Shown one piece after another: positions 10,112-21,505 of a stretch of 64,000 nucleotides of DNA (positions are counted from its first letter, which is position 1; the number at the start of each line of letters is the position of its first letter). The stretch is from positions 3,945,124-4,009,123 of the forward strand of contig NC_134775.1 of NCBI RefSeq assembly GCF_050436995.1, in the 5' to 3' direction. The stretch is from Anticarsia gemmatalis (Eukaryota; Arthropoda; Insecta; Lepidoptera; Erebidae). The translations under genes were made by a program, and so were the position numbers. The notes beneath the pieces are model-generated. The model saw only the letters and a program-made list of their open reading frames with translations. It searched no databases and was not told the DNA's origin.

Positions 10112-10880
10112 ACCTTTGTTTTTATATGTGATTCGTCAGTCCGGCTCCTCACCCTCCTCGGAGCCCTCATGTGGGGATGCTCTATAGCACCAAGGCTACC
10201 GGACTGATATAGCTCCCCGAAGTGCGTCGCCGACGAGACTAAACGGTGCAAAAACAACTCACCTGTTACCACAACCTGCGAGAGGTCCTGCTCCGCCGTC
10301 TGCCGACTCCATCACTCCAGGAAACTCGCCAGCATCCGTCTGACCGGATGCTTCAGCCGCTTGATCGCAGGTGGCTAGCCCTTGACCGCCCGTGTCGGAG
10401 GAAATCCAGACCAAAGAGGCGTGTTGCCTCCTGCCAGCCGCAGCTGACATTCAGCTCAACCCCCAGGATTCTTTCATCCACTCCTTACGGGTTCCCGCGC
10501 ACGGCACAAACACGCAGGAGGTCAATTCTATCCACCATCTTGTCTGTAAGATGATGAACTCGCAAAGGTGTGACCTCAGCATCCTTGCGATAGGCGCCCA
10601 GTAGTTTCGGTTATATCCATTTCTGAGGGAACTGGACCAATAACAGGGCAAGCAACCACGGGAAGGATAACTACTGGACTTGCCTTAGGGATCTTCACGA
10701 CTGTTGCGCTCTCCCCTAAGACCTCGCTCTCACAGTGCTTCTGATGGAGGCACTATGAGGGGTTTGTACTTATGCTACCATGCGTCTGTGCAGGCAAGCG
10801 TGTGAAAAGCAATCGAGAAGCATGTCGTGATTATTCAAACTGCAAAAGCATATGCACATCCCCGCCCTAACGCCCTAGTT
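10112..10880 (-). other. GC-rich 5' UTR of the LOA-type LINE
   Basis: No long frame; composition matches ORF1 and not the AT-rich DNA on the other side. The change to the Jockey-type 3' end comes at about 10880 (CGCCCTAGTTGCTAG). Non-LTR elements usually carry an internal promoter here, but no element-specific box was recognised. Confidence 0.6.
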
Positions 10881-10928
10881 GCTAGTTATGTCAACTTACT
10901 ATTACCTATTTATTAAATTAATTACAAA

Positions 10929-12229
10929 TTACAATCTTTTAAAAAAATATTTTACATTATAATAACATTTACTCAATAATAAATTCATTAATCTTTTCTT
11001 AAATAAAAATAAATTCAAATCTTTCAAGCAGTTTGGTACTTTATTATATATCTTAGGGACCATACAGAAGACACTGTTCCCCATTAATGCTGTATTTGCC
11101 CTGTGCATACATAATCTCCCATTGTCTCTGCGGTTACGTGTACAGACATCAGACATGCGAGGAAACAGCTGAGGGTTACTTTTTACAAAAACTGCTACTT
11201 CTAAGATATATGTATATGGAGGCCAGTGTCAATATCTTATATTTTATAAAATATGGCTTACAGCTATCTATCGTCTGTAAGCCAAACATGACCCTTATGC
11301 AGCCTTTTTGGTGCTTGAAAGCAGTTTCTATATTTACTGAGTTCCCCCAGAATATTATGCCATATCTAATTACGGATGCGACTAGTCCATGGTAGGCCAT
11401 AAGTAGTGTGCTAATATTTACAACAGGTGCAAGTTTATAGAGGGCATATGAACTGCTACTTATTCTTTTGCAGAGTTTTTCAATATGCGCTTTCCAGTTA
11501 AGTTTCCTGTCGATAATTAAACCAAGAAATTTAGTTTCCTCTACGTCATTTACTTCTGCTTTGTCATAAGTTATATTCAATGGTTCAGTTAAGGCAGTGC
11601 GTTGACTAAAGTGCATTATGTGCGTTTTACTTATGTTTATTTTAAGGTTATTGTTATCTAACCATCCTATAACTGCTGATAGCGACTTATTAATATCATC
11701 TTCATAGGAAGTTAATGATTTGCAAGGCACCGTGATAGTACTGTCATCTGCGAAAAGTGTCATAGGGTGTTCTATACATTTGGGAATATCATTAATGTAC
11801 ATTATGAAGAGTAAAGGACCAAGAACACTACCTTGTGGTACCCCATATGTAACCAATCGCTCATCAGATGTATATGTGATCTCATGTTTTGTCCTAAGGT
11901 TAACTTTAGATATGATTGTGACCTGTTTGCGATTTGATAAGTACGACAATATTAAATTCTGCACATTACCTCTAATACCATAACACTCTAGCTTATTTCT
12001 CAACGTACAGTGCTCCACATAATCATACGCCTGTGTCATATCACAGTACAAAGCGCAGACTGGATTTCTAATGTCAATCTTACTTGTTATTCCGTGTAGA
12101 AAATTATATATAGCCATATGAATAGTCTTATTCCGTCTAAAACCATGCTGTTCCGCGCAAAGTATTTTCTTAGTTTCAAGGTAATTATACAGTTCCTTAT
12201 AAATATATTTTTCCAGAATTTTTGAGAGT
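10929..12229 (-). pseudogene. Jockey-type RT, main part and C-terminus
   Basis: Reverse transcriptase: AEQHGFRRNKTI, LYCDMTQAYDYVEH (first catalytic region), YGVPQGSVLGPLLF, LFADDSTI (catalytic FADD), ETKFLGLIIDRKLNWKAH and IIFWGNS. A frameshift near 11170 moves the C-terminal peptide (NRRDNGRLC..., 10929-11156) to another frame. The N-terminal RT motif NYRPIAL is not here; it lies 3.2 kb away at about 15404-15430 because a DNA element sits between. Confidence 0.88.
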
Positions 12230-12732
12230 ATAGCGACGGTCCCTACGTACAATAACCTAATTGCAAAACGCAAATTTTACAGGAGAGCTGTTTGAAGTTT
12301 CAAACACTTGTATCTCAAGTTCTATCAATCGCAGAGCTATGAAATTTTGTACGAAGTCTTTATTTGTTGTCTTTTATGAGAAAATTCAATAAAAACGTTA
12401 AAATATATTCATTTTATGTACCATTGGTCACAACCGTCGTTTTAGATCGGAAACATTCCGACTAGCATTTACCTAAGTGGTACTTACTGATCTTTACATG
12501 GGGGATTGAACAACGATCTAAATTGTAACTGCCTTTTACTAAATTTTACGTTGAGTATAATATTGATTTACGGTGTTTTCATACTGGGAGCCATGAGGTA
12601 AGGGCTGATAATAAAATAAAAATAAACATTTTAAAAACTTTTTTTATTAAATTCACAATAGGCAACCCTTTTCTTCATAATAAAGATATAAAATATTACA
12701 TAGTAATAATATTGAGCAATCATAATTAGGTA

Positions 12733-14581
12733 CTTGTTGAATATGGTTTCTCGAGAAAAATGTTTCAAGTATACGTCAACACTTCCAAAGAAGGATGATG
12801 ACGTTAATATGCCTTTACTTAGAATCTCATCTGTATCCGTATGTTCAAAATCTTACTTACGCAAAAGAAGTGTGGGATGCATTGACAATAATTTTTGAAA
12901 ACAAGGCAATAAATAGGCGCATAACTCTGATGAATTGTCTCTTGGATGAGGAGCTGGAAAACCACCGATCTGCTGTCATGAGTCACGCTCAAAAGCGTAA
13001 AGAAATCAATTAAAGTTTCGATGACGATTTAGTTGCCGTGGTACTTTTGCGAGGTATGCCTGTTTACCGACCATTACGGATGGCACTAGAGCATTCAGGA
13101 ATGAAGATTATTTCTCAAAATGTTCGGCAAAAGCTTCTACAAGAAGATAGCGCTCAGAGCTCTTCAAATGATTCCTCGTCGAACTCGGCTTTAGTAGTGA
13201 AGAAACAACAGTCAGTATTAAGGCTCAAGTGCTTTTAATGTGGAAAGAAAGGTCATAAGAAGTCCGATTGCCCGATGCTGGACAAGGATGTGGTGCACGC
13301 TTACCAACGGCTTCCTAGAAGTCGAAGAAAGTTTCGTTATGGTGTTCAAGTGTTCACTGTCGGTGCACATATCTTTCAGCCCCTCGATGTTTTATCTCGA
13401 TAGTGGAGCCTCGACACACATGAGTTTTCAGAAGCAGTGGTTTAGAGACTTTAAGGTTACTGATAAGAATGTTGTGACGTGTGCAAATGATGATAGAATG
13501 TCAAGTGAAGGCAAAGGTGATATTATAGTTAATGTGAAAGGAGTTTTGTTAACTGTAAAAGATTGTTCCTTTGTGCCTGGCTTGAAAGTTAATCTTTTGT
13601 CGGTATCTAAGTTGGCACAGAATGGATGGAGAGTTATTTTTGATTCTGATGGCTGTAGGATGTTTCACCAATCGATAAGCGAGATAACGAGTAAACTTGT
13701 GGTTACTGCTAGTGAAGTCTCAGGTATCTATAAGTTGGATGATTGTTTTGCTATTGTAGATGGTGCTTTGGCTACGGTTTAAGTTGAAGACTCGTTGGCA
13801 CTTTGGCATCGTAGATTAGGGCATGTTAACTTGAATGATTTACGGAAGTTGCCTAACATCGAGGTTGGAGGTAAAAGTGTAATGGAACCTTGTGCTGCTT
13901 GTATAAGAGGTAAGGCACATAGATTACCTTTTCCAAAGGGTGAAGCAAGGCGAGCGAAAGACAAACTCAGTTTATTACATGCTGATTTGTGTGGTCTCGT
14001 TCGTTCTTATGGTGGAGGTCGTAACATGTTCGTAATAGTAGACGATTTCACTTGTAAATTTCTTTCTCAGGGAGAAGTCTCAAGCTTTGAACTTTTTCAA
14101 AGACTTCGTGAGGCATGTGGAGAACGAAACACGTCTAACAGACCCAGACAGTATTGAAGATGCGGAGGAGAGCTCAGACTCAGCAGATGTGGATACAGAT
14201 CCTTGTGTTGAATCTGTGGAGCCTGTGAATTCAAATGAATCTGATGCTGAACATTGTGATACAAGAGTCAGAACAGTAAGTGTAAATATCGAGGAAGAGC
14301 CTAGGTATCCTCTGAGGAATAGGCTTCGTAGCGCACAAAGTGAACTATATTGCTACAACAGTACATGCAAGTTAGAGGAAGAACCACGTTCGTACAAAGA
14401 AGTCCTTCGAAGACCTGATAGCCATGAGTGGATAGCAGCGATGAAGCGGGAGTTGGAGTCTATGAAGGAACACGATGTTTGGAAGGTGATTGAGAAACCC
14501 CCTGGAGCCAAAGAGAAGACGTCGGTTGTGGCGATTCCAATATTTCTACTATACCTGAATCTGACAGTATTTTATCACTGA
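12733..14581 (+). pseudogene. Captured Copia gag-pol fragment, copy 1
   Basis: Ty1/Copia pieces in normal order: gag-like EVWDALTIIFE and RRITLMNCLLDEELE; zinc knuckle CGKKGHKKSDCP; protease FYLDSGASTHMS; integrase zinc region LWHRRLGHVNLNDL with C..CIRGKAH; start of the integrase core ADLCG...IVDDFT. The frame then jumps straight to a late-integrase/RT-start region (PRYPLRNRLRSAQSE, SHEWIAAMKRELESM). Most of the integrase core and nearly all of the RT are missing. Several stops and frameshifts are present and no LTRs flank it. Confidence 0.85.
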
Positions 14582-15184
14582 GCAAATTTGAAACTAATGG
14601 AGCTGAGGGTGGCGTAGGACTCACTTTTTTTAATGGATTTGAGCCACGGCTTCAATCGATGTATCTTTTTCCAGATCTGAGTGTTCATCTTTTGATGCTA
14701 GCGAAAATGGACCCGAAAAAAATAACAAAAAGTAACGTAAAATAACAGAAATGGTAATTACTTACATTTTTAATTTAATATTCCCGATGTAAAATAACTG
14801 AAGTGGCAGTTACTTAAAACAGTAGTATATGTTCTCCCACGTAAAAACACTTCTGTAACACTTAAGACTTTTTGATTCAAAACATTCCCAAGTAAAATAA
14901 CGTAACTACCAAAAGCGACTAATTACGTCGGAATTGAATAAAGCTTGTTTAGATTGCCAAAAAAGTAATTTAAGTTGATAATGTAATTAAAAATATACTT
15001 TTTACTGACTAATAATTAAATTTAAAGAAGGTACAATAAAATAAAACGTCAAATTCAGCTTACCTGATGATATTTTGATGGTTTTACCTTTATCTTTTAC
15101 ATTTCTCATTTTCTTTTTTGCGCGAGCACAACAAGTCCGCATGTGGGAGTTACGGGGCAGGCGCGCGGGGGTGTTGTTGACTTG

Positions 15185-15229
15185 CCAATGTAAAATGTCT
15201 TAACTCTCACTAGTGACATTTTACATTGG
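15185..15229. repeat. Perfect 15-bp hairpin in the TIR/Copia element
   Basis: CCAATGTAAAATGTC (15185-15199) pairs with GACATTTTACATTGG (15215-15229) around a 15-base loop. The equivalent hairpin in copy 2, near 18420-18463, has one mismatch. It lies about 170 bp inside the right TIR. Confidence 0.85.
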
Positions 15230-15397
15230 AAGTGTTGTAGTTCTGGGGTTTGTCGAGTGTTGATTTAGGGTAGAATTAAAGCATTTTTACTAATTTTTTT
15301 TTAATCAATCGAAAGAGTATGACCCCCGGAAGGTCACGGAAACAAAAAAGACAAATCCCGTAAGTACCACTTGAGGGAATGTACGTAGGGACCGTCG

Positions 15398-15439
15398 ATA
15401 GGGATTAGCGCAATCGGTCTATAGTTGCACATAATATAT
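15398..15439 (-). other. RT sliver between the two TIR elements
   Basis: Read on the minus strand it encodes CNYRPIALIP, the conserved RT motif missing from the 10.9-12.2 kb RT piece. It is bounded by target duplications ATAG (copy 1) and ATAT (copy 2), so the two elements landed 34 bases apart in the same RT gene. Confidence 0.85.
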
Positions 15440-18400
15440 CGACGGTCCCTACGTACAATAACCTAATTGCAAAACGCAAATTTTACAGGAGAGCGGTTTG
15501 AAGTTTCAAACACTTGCATCTCAAGTTCTATCAATCGCAGAGCTATGAAATTTTGCACAAAGTCTTTATTTGTTGTCTTTTATGAGAAAATAAAATAAAA
15601 ACGTTAAAATATATTCATTTTATGTTCCATTGGTCACAACCGTCGTTTTAGATCGGTAACATTCTGACTAGCATTTACCTAAGTGGTACTTACTGATCTT
15701 TACTTGGGGGATTGAACAACGATCATAATTGTAACTGCCTTTTACTAAATTTTACGTTGAGTATAATATTGACTTACGGTGTTTTCATACTGGGAGCCAT
15801 GAGGTAAGGGCTGATAATAAAATAAAAAGAAATATTTTAAAAACTTTTTTTATTAAATTCACAATAGACAACCCTTTTCTTCGTCATAAAGATATAAAAT
15901 ATTACATAGTAATAATATTGAGCAATCATAATTAGGTACTTGTTGAATATGGTTGCTCGAGAAAAATGTTTCAAGTATACATCAACACTTCCAAAGAAGG
16001 ATGATGAAGCGGAGATCGAGAAGGATCAAAAAGCATACTCGTTAATATGCCTTCACTTAGAATCTCATCTGTATCCGTATGTTCAAAATCTTACTTACGC
16101 AAAAGAAGTGTGGGATGCATTGACAATAATTTTTGAAGACAAGGGAATAAATAGGCGCATAACTCTGATGAATTGTCTCTTGGATGAGAAGCTGGAAAAC
16201 CACCGATCTGCTGTCATGAGTCACGCTCAAAAGCGTAAAGAAATCAATCAAAGTTTCGATGACGATTTGGTTGCCGTGGTACTTTTGCGAGGTATGCCTG
16301 ATGTTTACCGACCATTACGGATGGCACTAGAGCATTCAGCAATGAAGATTACTTCTCAAAATGTTCGGCAAAAGCTTCTACAAGAAGATAGCGCTCAGAG
16401 CTCTTCAAATGATTCCTCGTCGAACTCGGCTTTAGTAGTGAAGAAACAACAGTCAGTATTAAGGCTAAAGTGCTTTTAATTTGGAAAGAAAGGTCATAAG
16501 AAGTCCGATTGCCCGATGCTGGACATTCTGAAGAAGGATGTGGATGGTGCACGCTTACCAACGGTTTTCTCGAAGTCCAAGAAAGTTGCGTTATGCTGTT
16601 CAAGTGTTCACTGTCGGTGCACAAATCCTTCAGCCCCTCGACGTTTTATCTCGATAGTGGAGCCTCGACACATGAGTTTTCAGAAGCAGTGGTTTAGAGA
16701 CTTTAAGGTTACTGATAAGAATGTTGTGACGTGTGCAAATGATGATAGAATGTCAAGTGAAGGCAAAGGTGATATTATAATGTTAAAGGAGTTAATGTGA
16801 AAGGAGTTTTGTAAAAGATTGTTCCTTTGTGCCGGGCTTGAAAGTTAATTTTTTGTCGGTATCTAAGTTGGTACAGAATGGATGGAGAGTTATTTCTGAT
16901 TCTGATGGCTGTAGGATGTTTCACCAATCGATAAGCGAGATAACGAGTTAACTTGTGGTTACTGCTAGTGAAGTCTCAGGTATCTATAAGTTGGATGATT
17001 GCTTTCCTATTGTAGGTGGTGCTTTGGCTACGGTTCAAGTTGAAGACTCGTTGGCACTTTGGCACCGTAGATTAGGGCATGTTATCTTGAATGATTTACA
17101 GAAGTTGCCTAACATCAAGGTTGGAGGTAAAAGTGTAATGGATACTTGTGCTGCTTGTATAAGATGTAAAGCACATAGAATACCTTTTCCAAACGGTGAA
17201 GCAAGGCGAGCGAAAGACAAACTCAGTTTATTACATGCTGATTTGTGTGGTCCCATGTCGGAACGTTCTTATGGTGGAGCTCGTTACATGTTCGTAATAG
17301 TAGACGATTTCACTAGTAAATTTCTTTCTCAGGGAGAAATCTCAAGCTTTGAACTTTTTCAAAGACTTCGTGAGGCATGTGGAGAACGAAACACGTCTGA
17401 CAGACCCAGACAGTATTGAAAATGCGGAGGAGAGCTCAGACTCAGCAGATGTGGATACAGATCCTTGTGTTGAATCTGTGGAGCCTGTGAATCCAAATGA
17501 ATCTGATGCTGAACATTGTGATACAAGAGTCAGAACAGTAGGTGTGAATATCGAGAAATAGGCTAATAATCTCTGAGGGATAGGCTTCGTAGCGCACAAA
17601 GTGGACTATATTGCTACAACAGTACATGCAAGTTAGAGGAAGAACCACGTTCGTACAAAGAAGTCCTTCGAAGACCTGATAGCCATGAGTGGATAGCAGC
17701 GATGAAGCGGGAGTTGGAGTCCATGAAGGAACACGATGTTTGATAGGTGATTGAGAAACTCCCTGGAGCCAAAGAGAAGACGTCGGTTGTGGCGATTCTA
17801 ATATTTCTACTATACTTGAATCTGACAGTATTTTATCACCGAGCAAATTTGAAACTAATGGAGCCGAGGGTGGCGTAGGACTCATTTTTGCATGGATTTG
17901 AGCCATATCTTAGTGTTCATCTTTGGATGCTAGCGAAAATGGACCCGAAAAAAATAACAAAAAACAACGTAAAATAACAGAAATGGTAATTACTTACATT
18001 TTTAATTTAATATTCCCGATGTAAAATAACTTAAGTGGCAGTTACTTAAAACAGTAGTATATGTTCTCCCACGTAAAAACACTTATGTAAAACTTAAGAC
18101 CTTTTTGATTCAAAACATTCCCAAGTAAAATAACGTAACTACCAAAAGCGACTCATTACGTCGGAATTGAATAAAGCTTGTTTAGATTACCCAAAAAAGT
18201 AATTTAAGTTGATAATGTAATTAAAAATAAACTTTTTACTGATTAATAATTAAAGTTGAAGAAGGTACAATAAAATAAAACGTCAAATTCAGCATAACTG
18301 ATGATATTTTGATGGTTTTACCTTTATCTTTTACATTTTTCATTTTCTTTTTTGCGCAAGCGCAACAAGCCCGCATGTGGGAGTTACGGGGAAGGCGCGC

Positions 18401-18631
18401 AGGGGTGTTGTCGACTTGCCAATGTAAAATGACTTAACTCTCACTAGTGACATTTTACATTGGAAGTGTTGTAGTTCTGGGGTTTGTCGAGTGTTGATTT
18501 AGGGTAGAATTAAAGCATTTTTACCAATTTTTCTTTAATCAATCGAAAATGTATGACAACCGGAAGGTCACGGAAACAAAAAAGGCAAATCCCGTAAGTA
18601 CCACTTGAGGGAATGTACGTAGGGACCGTCG
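15440..18631 (+). mobile_element. TIR element carrying Copia sequence, copy 2
   Basis: Same 18-bp TIR, orientation, interior order and hairpin as copy 1, and nearly identical over most of its length by eye. Its own target duplication is ATAT (15436-15439 and 18632-18635), different from copy 1. Small differences are scattered: copy 2 has a codon run after KKDDEAE that copy 1 lacks, and each copy has private stops. Confidence 0.85.
15940..17880 (+). pseudogene. Captured Copia gag-pol fragment, copy 2
   Basis: Gag part is open at 15940-16479 (REKCFKYTSTLPKK to KLLQEDSAQ), ending where the zinc knuckle Cys codon has become a stop/FGKKGHKKSDCP. Protease (YLDSGAST), GAG-preintegrase (LWHRRLGHVILNDL), the first integrase-core motif and the abrupt jump to SHEWIAAMKRELESM-type sequence follow as in copy 1. 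Because both copies share the same internal deletion, it existed before the element multiplied. Confidence 0.85.
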
Positions 18632-18635
18632 ATAT

Positions 18636-19232
18636 GTTCCCTACTATCCTTTTTTAAATTGGTTTAACAATGGTCGTTTTTAAGCAATCTGGAAATACAC
18701 CAGAGGAAATACATAGGTTAAGAAGATAGCTAAGATGACCAGAAATTAAGGAACTCGAGGCTTATAGTATTTTAGTTGAAATGCCGTCATATCCTACACT
18801 ACTGGTGTTTTTAAGATTTTTTATTATAATCATTATGTCATTTGGTACACATGGAGGCATAAACATAGAATTTCTTTTGCTTTCCATACTAGCAGTAACC
18901 TTTATACCAGTCTCGGGAATTGGTATTATCTTATCAATAAAGTAATTATTAAAACTATTCGCGATTATACCTGGGTCAGTAACAGTCTTATCATCTTTTA
19001 AAAGTGTTTGAATAGAATTTGTAGGCGCATTAAATTTAGATGTATTAATTAATTGCCATGCCCTCTTCGACTTGTTGTGTGAGGTATTCATTTTGTTTAT
19101 ATTTTGCACGCGCTTAGTTAATCGAATTATCTTTCTAAATAAGTTAGCATAATCTTTATACGTTTTCCTATTTGCAAGAGACGGTTTCGTCCGGTACCTC
19201 CATAAGAGGTGTCTCTTTTTTTTACTGCACAT
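18636..19232 (-). pseudogene. Jockey-type ORF2, EN-RT linker
   Basis: Contains KRHLLWRYRTKPSLANRKTY, SKRAWQLIN, NSFNNYFIDK and IKNLKNTSSVGYDGISTKIL, the usual order between the endonuclease and RT of Jockey/CR1 elements (S.G.DGI motif last). Downstream, FPDCLKTTIV-type sequence leads to the copy 2 insertion site, with frame disturbances near 18650. Confidence 0.8.
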
Positions 19233-19496
19233 TTTAATGCCCTTAGATATCCAAGTACTTTTTTTTTAAGTTTTTATAGTAATGACTTTGATCGGAAAGC
19301 ACAGATTATAGAAAAGACAAAATTGTTCTAAAAATAAGTTAAAGGCTATATTTGGGTTGTCAGTATTATATATTCCTGTAAATGTCAAACTTTCTAAACA
19401 ATTTATAAATTTATTTACATTCTCCGGTGCATAGTCTCTCTGTTTTTTATGCCAGTGCTTTAGTATGCACGATTTATCTACTGAGCATTTAAAAAT
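19233..19496 (-). pseudogene. Degraded Jockey-type EN-RT linker
   Basis: Short stretch between the EN C-terminus and the linker. It is part of the same LINE by position but shows no single open frame. Confidence 0.5.
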
Positions 19497-19838
19497 TTAA
19501 GATGTATGGTCTGATAGGGCAAGTTCTATTACATCGGTTGATGAGCGTGATTTTGAAAAATTATGGGCAAAATTGTCAATACATGTTTGACTCATCAATC
19601 GTGTTGGTTTATCCAAGGCCAAGGTCAAGCCAAAGTTGAGTAATAAGCATTTAAAATCAAGAGTAACATTATTATTTTTCATGATGTCAATATTAAAGTC
19701 CCCAGCAATGATTAAATTCTTATATTTCAATTTACTTATTTGGTTTAATAAATTGTCTAACTTGTGAAAGAACACATTTATTAGGGCTGGTTTAGGTACT
19801 CGATATATGCATATCACAATTAATTTATAATAAACTAG
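19497..19838 (-). pseudogene. Jockey-type endonuclease, C-terminal half
   Basis: Motifs CIYRVP, NLIIAGDFNIDIM (catalytic D.N), TRLMSQTCIDN and a final ALSDHTS (catalytic Asp-His). It joins in phase to the EN N-terminal half at 29189-29533. The junction at 19838/19839 is where the plus-strand CR1 inserted. Confidence 0.85.
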
Positions 19839-20192
19839 TTCCTAGGTGATCTTCCCGCGCGAACCGGTTCAAAGCACACGCGTTTTTATCTGCTCCGCAG
19901 TTTTAATTCATTTAAACAAGGAAAAACCAGTTTGTTTATATTGAACATTACACCGAAAGAAAGATAAAGTTACCAGCATTACAATAGTGAAAACAGTGAT
20001 TAAAAACATTCAGTAATTGTAAAGTTATAAACAAAAACATTTCAAAATTAATCCACGGGCGCATAGCGTCCTCCCGTAACTGACCTACGACAAATTGCAC
20101 ACCTGACACCTGCAGCGCTCGCGAGCCGCGATTCCGGGAAGCGATAAGAATATTTTATAAATATTTTTATTAATATTTTGGAAGACGTCGAT

Positions 20193-21245
20193 ATGGCCAC
20201 TACTTGCAGCGCGTGTTATAAAAATATTCTCAACATTAACTACATGGAGTGTTCAAAATGTCACAAGTTGTATGATTTACCTTGTTTGAATATAACTATT
20301 GGACAGTTTAAGAAGTACAGTCAAGCTCATAAAGATAAGTGGACATGTCCGTCGTGCGTTTGCCAAAAGCCAAAAAACTCAAACATCACACCAGTGCATT
20401 CTCCGGCTGTTTCGCTGAACGATACATTTATAACGATCAGTAGTCAAAATGTTCACAACACAAGAGGCAATAAACAGAAGTCTGACGACATGACCTCTAC
20501 AGCCAACTTTGATGTGCCCACCTTGATATCAGAACTACGTCAATTACGACAGGAAATGTCCGAAATTCGACAAGAGATAAAAGAACAATCTTCTCACATT
20601 TCCAAAACGATTGATGAACGTCTCGCTGAATACTCCAATATCTGTCAATCCAAAGACATCGAGATCGCAACTCTGAAAGCATCTGTTAGCCACCTCCAAC
20701 AGGTAGTTGCCAATCAGGAACAGCAATTGATAAAAAACGACTTGGAGATTATTGGAATACCAGAACAGGACAATGAAAATCTTACTCACATTGTCCTGCT
20801 GACGTCCCAAAAAATGGGAATAAAGCTAACCGAAGCCGATGTAGATGAAGTAGCTCGGGCGGGACCGAAACGTCCCAAAGTCTCGGAGCTTCGATCAACT
20901 GAAGCTAAAAGACCGCGTCCAATCGTCGTCAAACTACTACGCCGACAGAAAAGAGACGAGCTAGTGCAAGCAGCCAGATCGAGACGGAATGTGACGACCG
21001 ATAACATCACACCTGGTCCCTCGCAGAAGATATTCGTCAACGAACGACTTACTAAGGCCAACCGAAACTTATTTCGTGACGCAAGACTTCGCTCACAAAA
21101 AAAAGGATTTCGATTCTGCTGGGTGCGTCACGGTGGAATCTTCATCAAGGAGAATGAGAACAAGCAAGCAATTCGTATCCTCTCCTCTGATGACCTGGAC
21201 CGAATACTGGGCCCCCCACCACAGTCCGAACCGGTTAGTTCCTAA
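20193..21245 (+). CDS. CR1-type ORF1: PHD finger, coiled coil, FP25K-like C-terminus
   Basis: Probable RNA-binding Gag-like protein. Residues 5-55 (counted from ATG 20193) form a PHD-like Cys cluster: TTCSACYKN, MECSKCHKLYDLPC, then WTCPSC. A coiled coil rich in Glu/Gln/Leu follows (LRQLRQEMSEIRQEIKEQ). The C-terminal half (RPIVVKLLRRQKRDELV, IFVNERLTKANRNLF, FRFCWVRHGGIFIKE) resembles the C-terminal domain of baculovirus FP25K, a known match for insect LINE ORF1 proteins. ATG at 20193 is preferred over the upstream TTG. Intact. Confidence 0.85.
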   Translation: MATTCSACYKNILNINYMECSKCHKLYDLPCLNITIGQFKKYSQAHKDKWTCPSCVCQKPKNSNITPVHSPAVSLNDTFITISSQNVHNTRGNKQKSDDMTSTANFDVPTLISELRQLRQEMSEIRQEIKEQSSHISKTIDERLAEYSNICQSKDIEIATLKASVSHLQQVVANQEQQLIKNDLEIIGIPEQDNENLTHIVLLTSQKMGIKLTEADVDEVARAGPKRPKVSELRSTEAKRPRPIVVKLLRRQKRDELVQAARSRRNVTTDNITPGPSQKIFVNERLTKANRNLFRDARLRSQKKGFRFCWVRHGGIFIKENENKQAIRILSSDDLDRILGPPPQSEPVSS

Positions 21246-21505
21246 GCTTCTAGTACGTAACTTTATATTTTTTATTATTCCCTTGTTTAAAACTGATCTC
21301 ACTAATTTACTAACCAATACACACACACAGCAAATCACTCATTACACACACTCCACACACACACATACACTCACACCTTATAAAATATATATATTTATTA
21401 TCACTACTGCTCGTCAGCTTCTATCACTCAGTCAAATGCTCTATCTCTCGAAAGAGGAAATTTATTTTGCTTACTCTGATAACGTTGATCTTACTATTTA
21501 CAAAA

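Larger units (their letters stand above)
5137..10880 (-). mobile_element. LOA/I-group LINE, full length but inactivated
   Basis: Order on the minus strand: GC-rich 5' UTR (about 10880-10112), ORF1 (10111-8780), ORF2 with apurinic-like endonuclease, RT, RNase H and a C-terminal Cys/His motif (8754-5235), then a short 3' UTR ending in four TAAGA-type repeats at 5137-5157. A RNase H domain plus a DUF4780-type ORF1 points to the I group, most likely LOA-like. ORF1 is open. ORF2 has one frameshift (about 7725) and three stops (7593-7595, 7524-7526, 6651-6653), so this copy cannot move by itself. Confidence 0.85.
12234..15397 (+). mobile_element. TIR element carrying Copia sequence, copy 1
   Basis: Ends are 18-bp perfect inverted repeats, CGACGGTCCCTACGTACA at 12234 and its complement ending at 15397. 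The flanking 4-bp target duplication is ATAG (12230-12233 and 15398-15401). The interior has about 500 bp of non-coding DNA, a damaged Copia gag-pol stretch, and about 800 bp of AT-rich DNA with a hairpin. No transposase of its own was seen, so it should be non-autonomous. TIR plus a 4-bp duplication excludes an LTR element; the superfamily is not resolved. Confidence 0.85.

Noticed and set aside
9585..10187. 200-codon plus-strand ORF opposite ORF1 of the LOA-type LINE
   Set aside because: Antisense shadow in GC-rich low-complexity coding sequence; no motif.
12234..18631. Reading the paired elements as Copia LTR retrotransposons
   Set aside because: No direct terminal repeats; the ends are short inverted repeats without TG...CA.
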